From positions 372,001 through 436,000 of the forward strand of contig NZ_CBYO010000007.1 of assembly GCF_000577245.1 (NCBI RefSeq): 64,000 nt of DNA, read 5' to 3'. Below, piece after piece: positions 63,893-64,000 of this stretch. The notes beneath the pieces are model-generated. The model had not been told where the DNA came from, did not search any database, and worked only from the letters and a program-made list of their open reading frames with translations. Positions within the stretch are counted from its first letter, which is position 1. Every line of letters starts with the position of its first letter. This stretch comes from Paucisalibacillus algeriensis (GTDB lineage Bacteria > Bacillota > Bacilli > Bacillales > Amphibacillaceae). Position numbers and translations under genes: made by a program.

Positions 63893-64000
63893 TAAATCAT
63901 CTTTACTGGAATATTGATTGTTAATCTTGGAGCATCATTTATTGGATGATAATCAGATGGATAAATCTCTAAATGTTGGAGGTTTATTTGATCATCCAAT
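63892..64000 (-). CDS. 3' end of an unrecognised gene
   Basis: The minus strand has an open frame from the right edge to TAA at 63892-63894, ending EIYPSDYHPINDAPRLTINIPVKMI. It stops at a strong terminator, which supports a real gene whose start lies outside. About 35 residues are visible, rich in Pro and Asp. I do not recognise the family. Confidence 0.5.
   Translation of the reverse strand, partial: LDDQINLQHLEIYPSDYHPINDAPRLTINIPVKMI

Overview
The window is AT-rich chromosomal DNA from a low-GC Gram-positive spore-forming bacterium of the family Bacillaceae. The evidence is strong GGAGG-type ribosome binding sites, many lipoproteins, a ypmR-ypmS pair, YkpA-, YpuA- and SpoIIM-type proteins, and CcpA-, CodY- and LexA-like boxes. 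Long acidic linkers behind the lipoprotein cysteines suggest a halotolerant genus of the Oceanobacillus/Ornithinibacillus type (inference). I see no rRNA, tRNA, CRISPR array, prophage or intact insertion sequence.

Layout. 0-7.4 kb: 3' end of ypmR, ypmS, a permuted NlpC/P60-like protein, the ABC-F protein YkpA, a threonine-catabolic kbl-tdh operon behind a cre box, an unlisted 44-residue membrane peptide, and a LysM-3D cell-wall protein. 7.4-26.3 kb: three complete oligopeptide ABC transporter operons. The first two are tandem paralogous copies in the unusual order D-F-B-C-A; the third is a classical oppABCDF. 26.5-38.7 kb: YpuA-like protein, MFS and MATE exporters, DUF1450 protein, iron-dependent alcohol dehydrogenase, RidA, a lysozyme-like protein behind a cluster of DnaA-box-like sequences, and a TAXI-type TRAP uptake operon. 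39-47 kb: fatty-acyl-CoA ligase with a downstream regulator of unfamiliar type, a SWIM/SNF2 helicase and another MFS protein.

47.2-47.6 kb holds the most interesting locus: a 33-residue membrane toxin of the TxpA/BsrG/Hol-Tox type facing a convergent small RNA, with a LexA (SOS) box on the toxin promoter. 47.7-49.4 kb: Cu/Zn superoxide dismutase with all metal ligands, a PH-domain protein, and a DoxX protein behind a strong promoter and a palindromic operator. 49.6-54.6 kb: a Ytr-like operon (two membrane proteins, GntR/YtrA regulator, two ABC ATPases, ABC-2 permease) with a consensus promoter and a perfect palindrome at its start. 54.7-61.5 kb: the RDD / SpoIIM / DUF58 / MoxR / DUF4350 / DUF4129 membrane cluster. 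62-64 kb: 3-hydroxybutyrate dehydrogenase, an SH3b-amidase and the 3' end of an unrecognised gene.

The intergenic DNA is structured. There are three AGGGACAG hairpins at gene 3' ends, two copies of a GC-richer element with inverted ends, two patches of a degenerate TTGGGCG-YATGC repeat, and hairpins inside the transporter operons beside the binding-protein genes.
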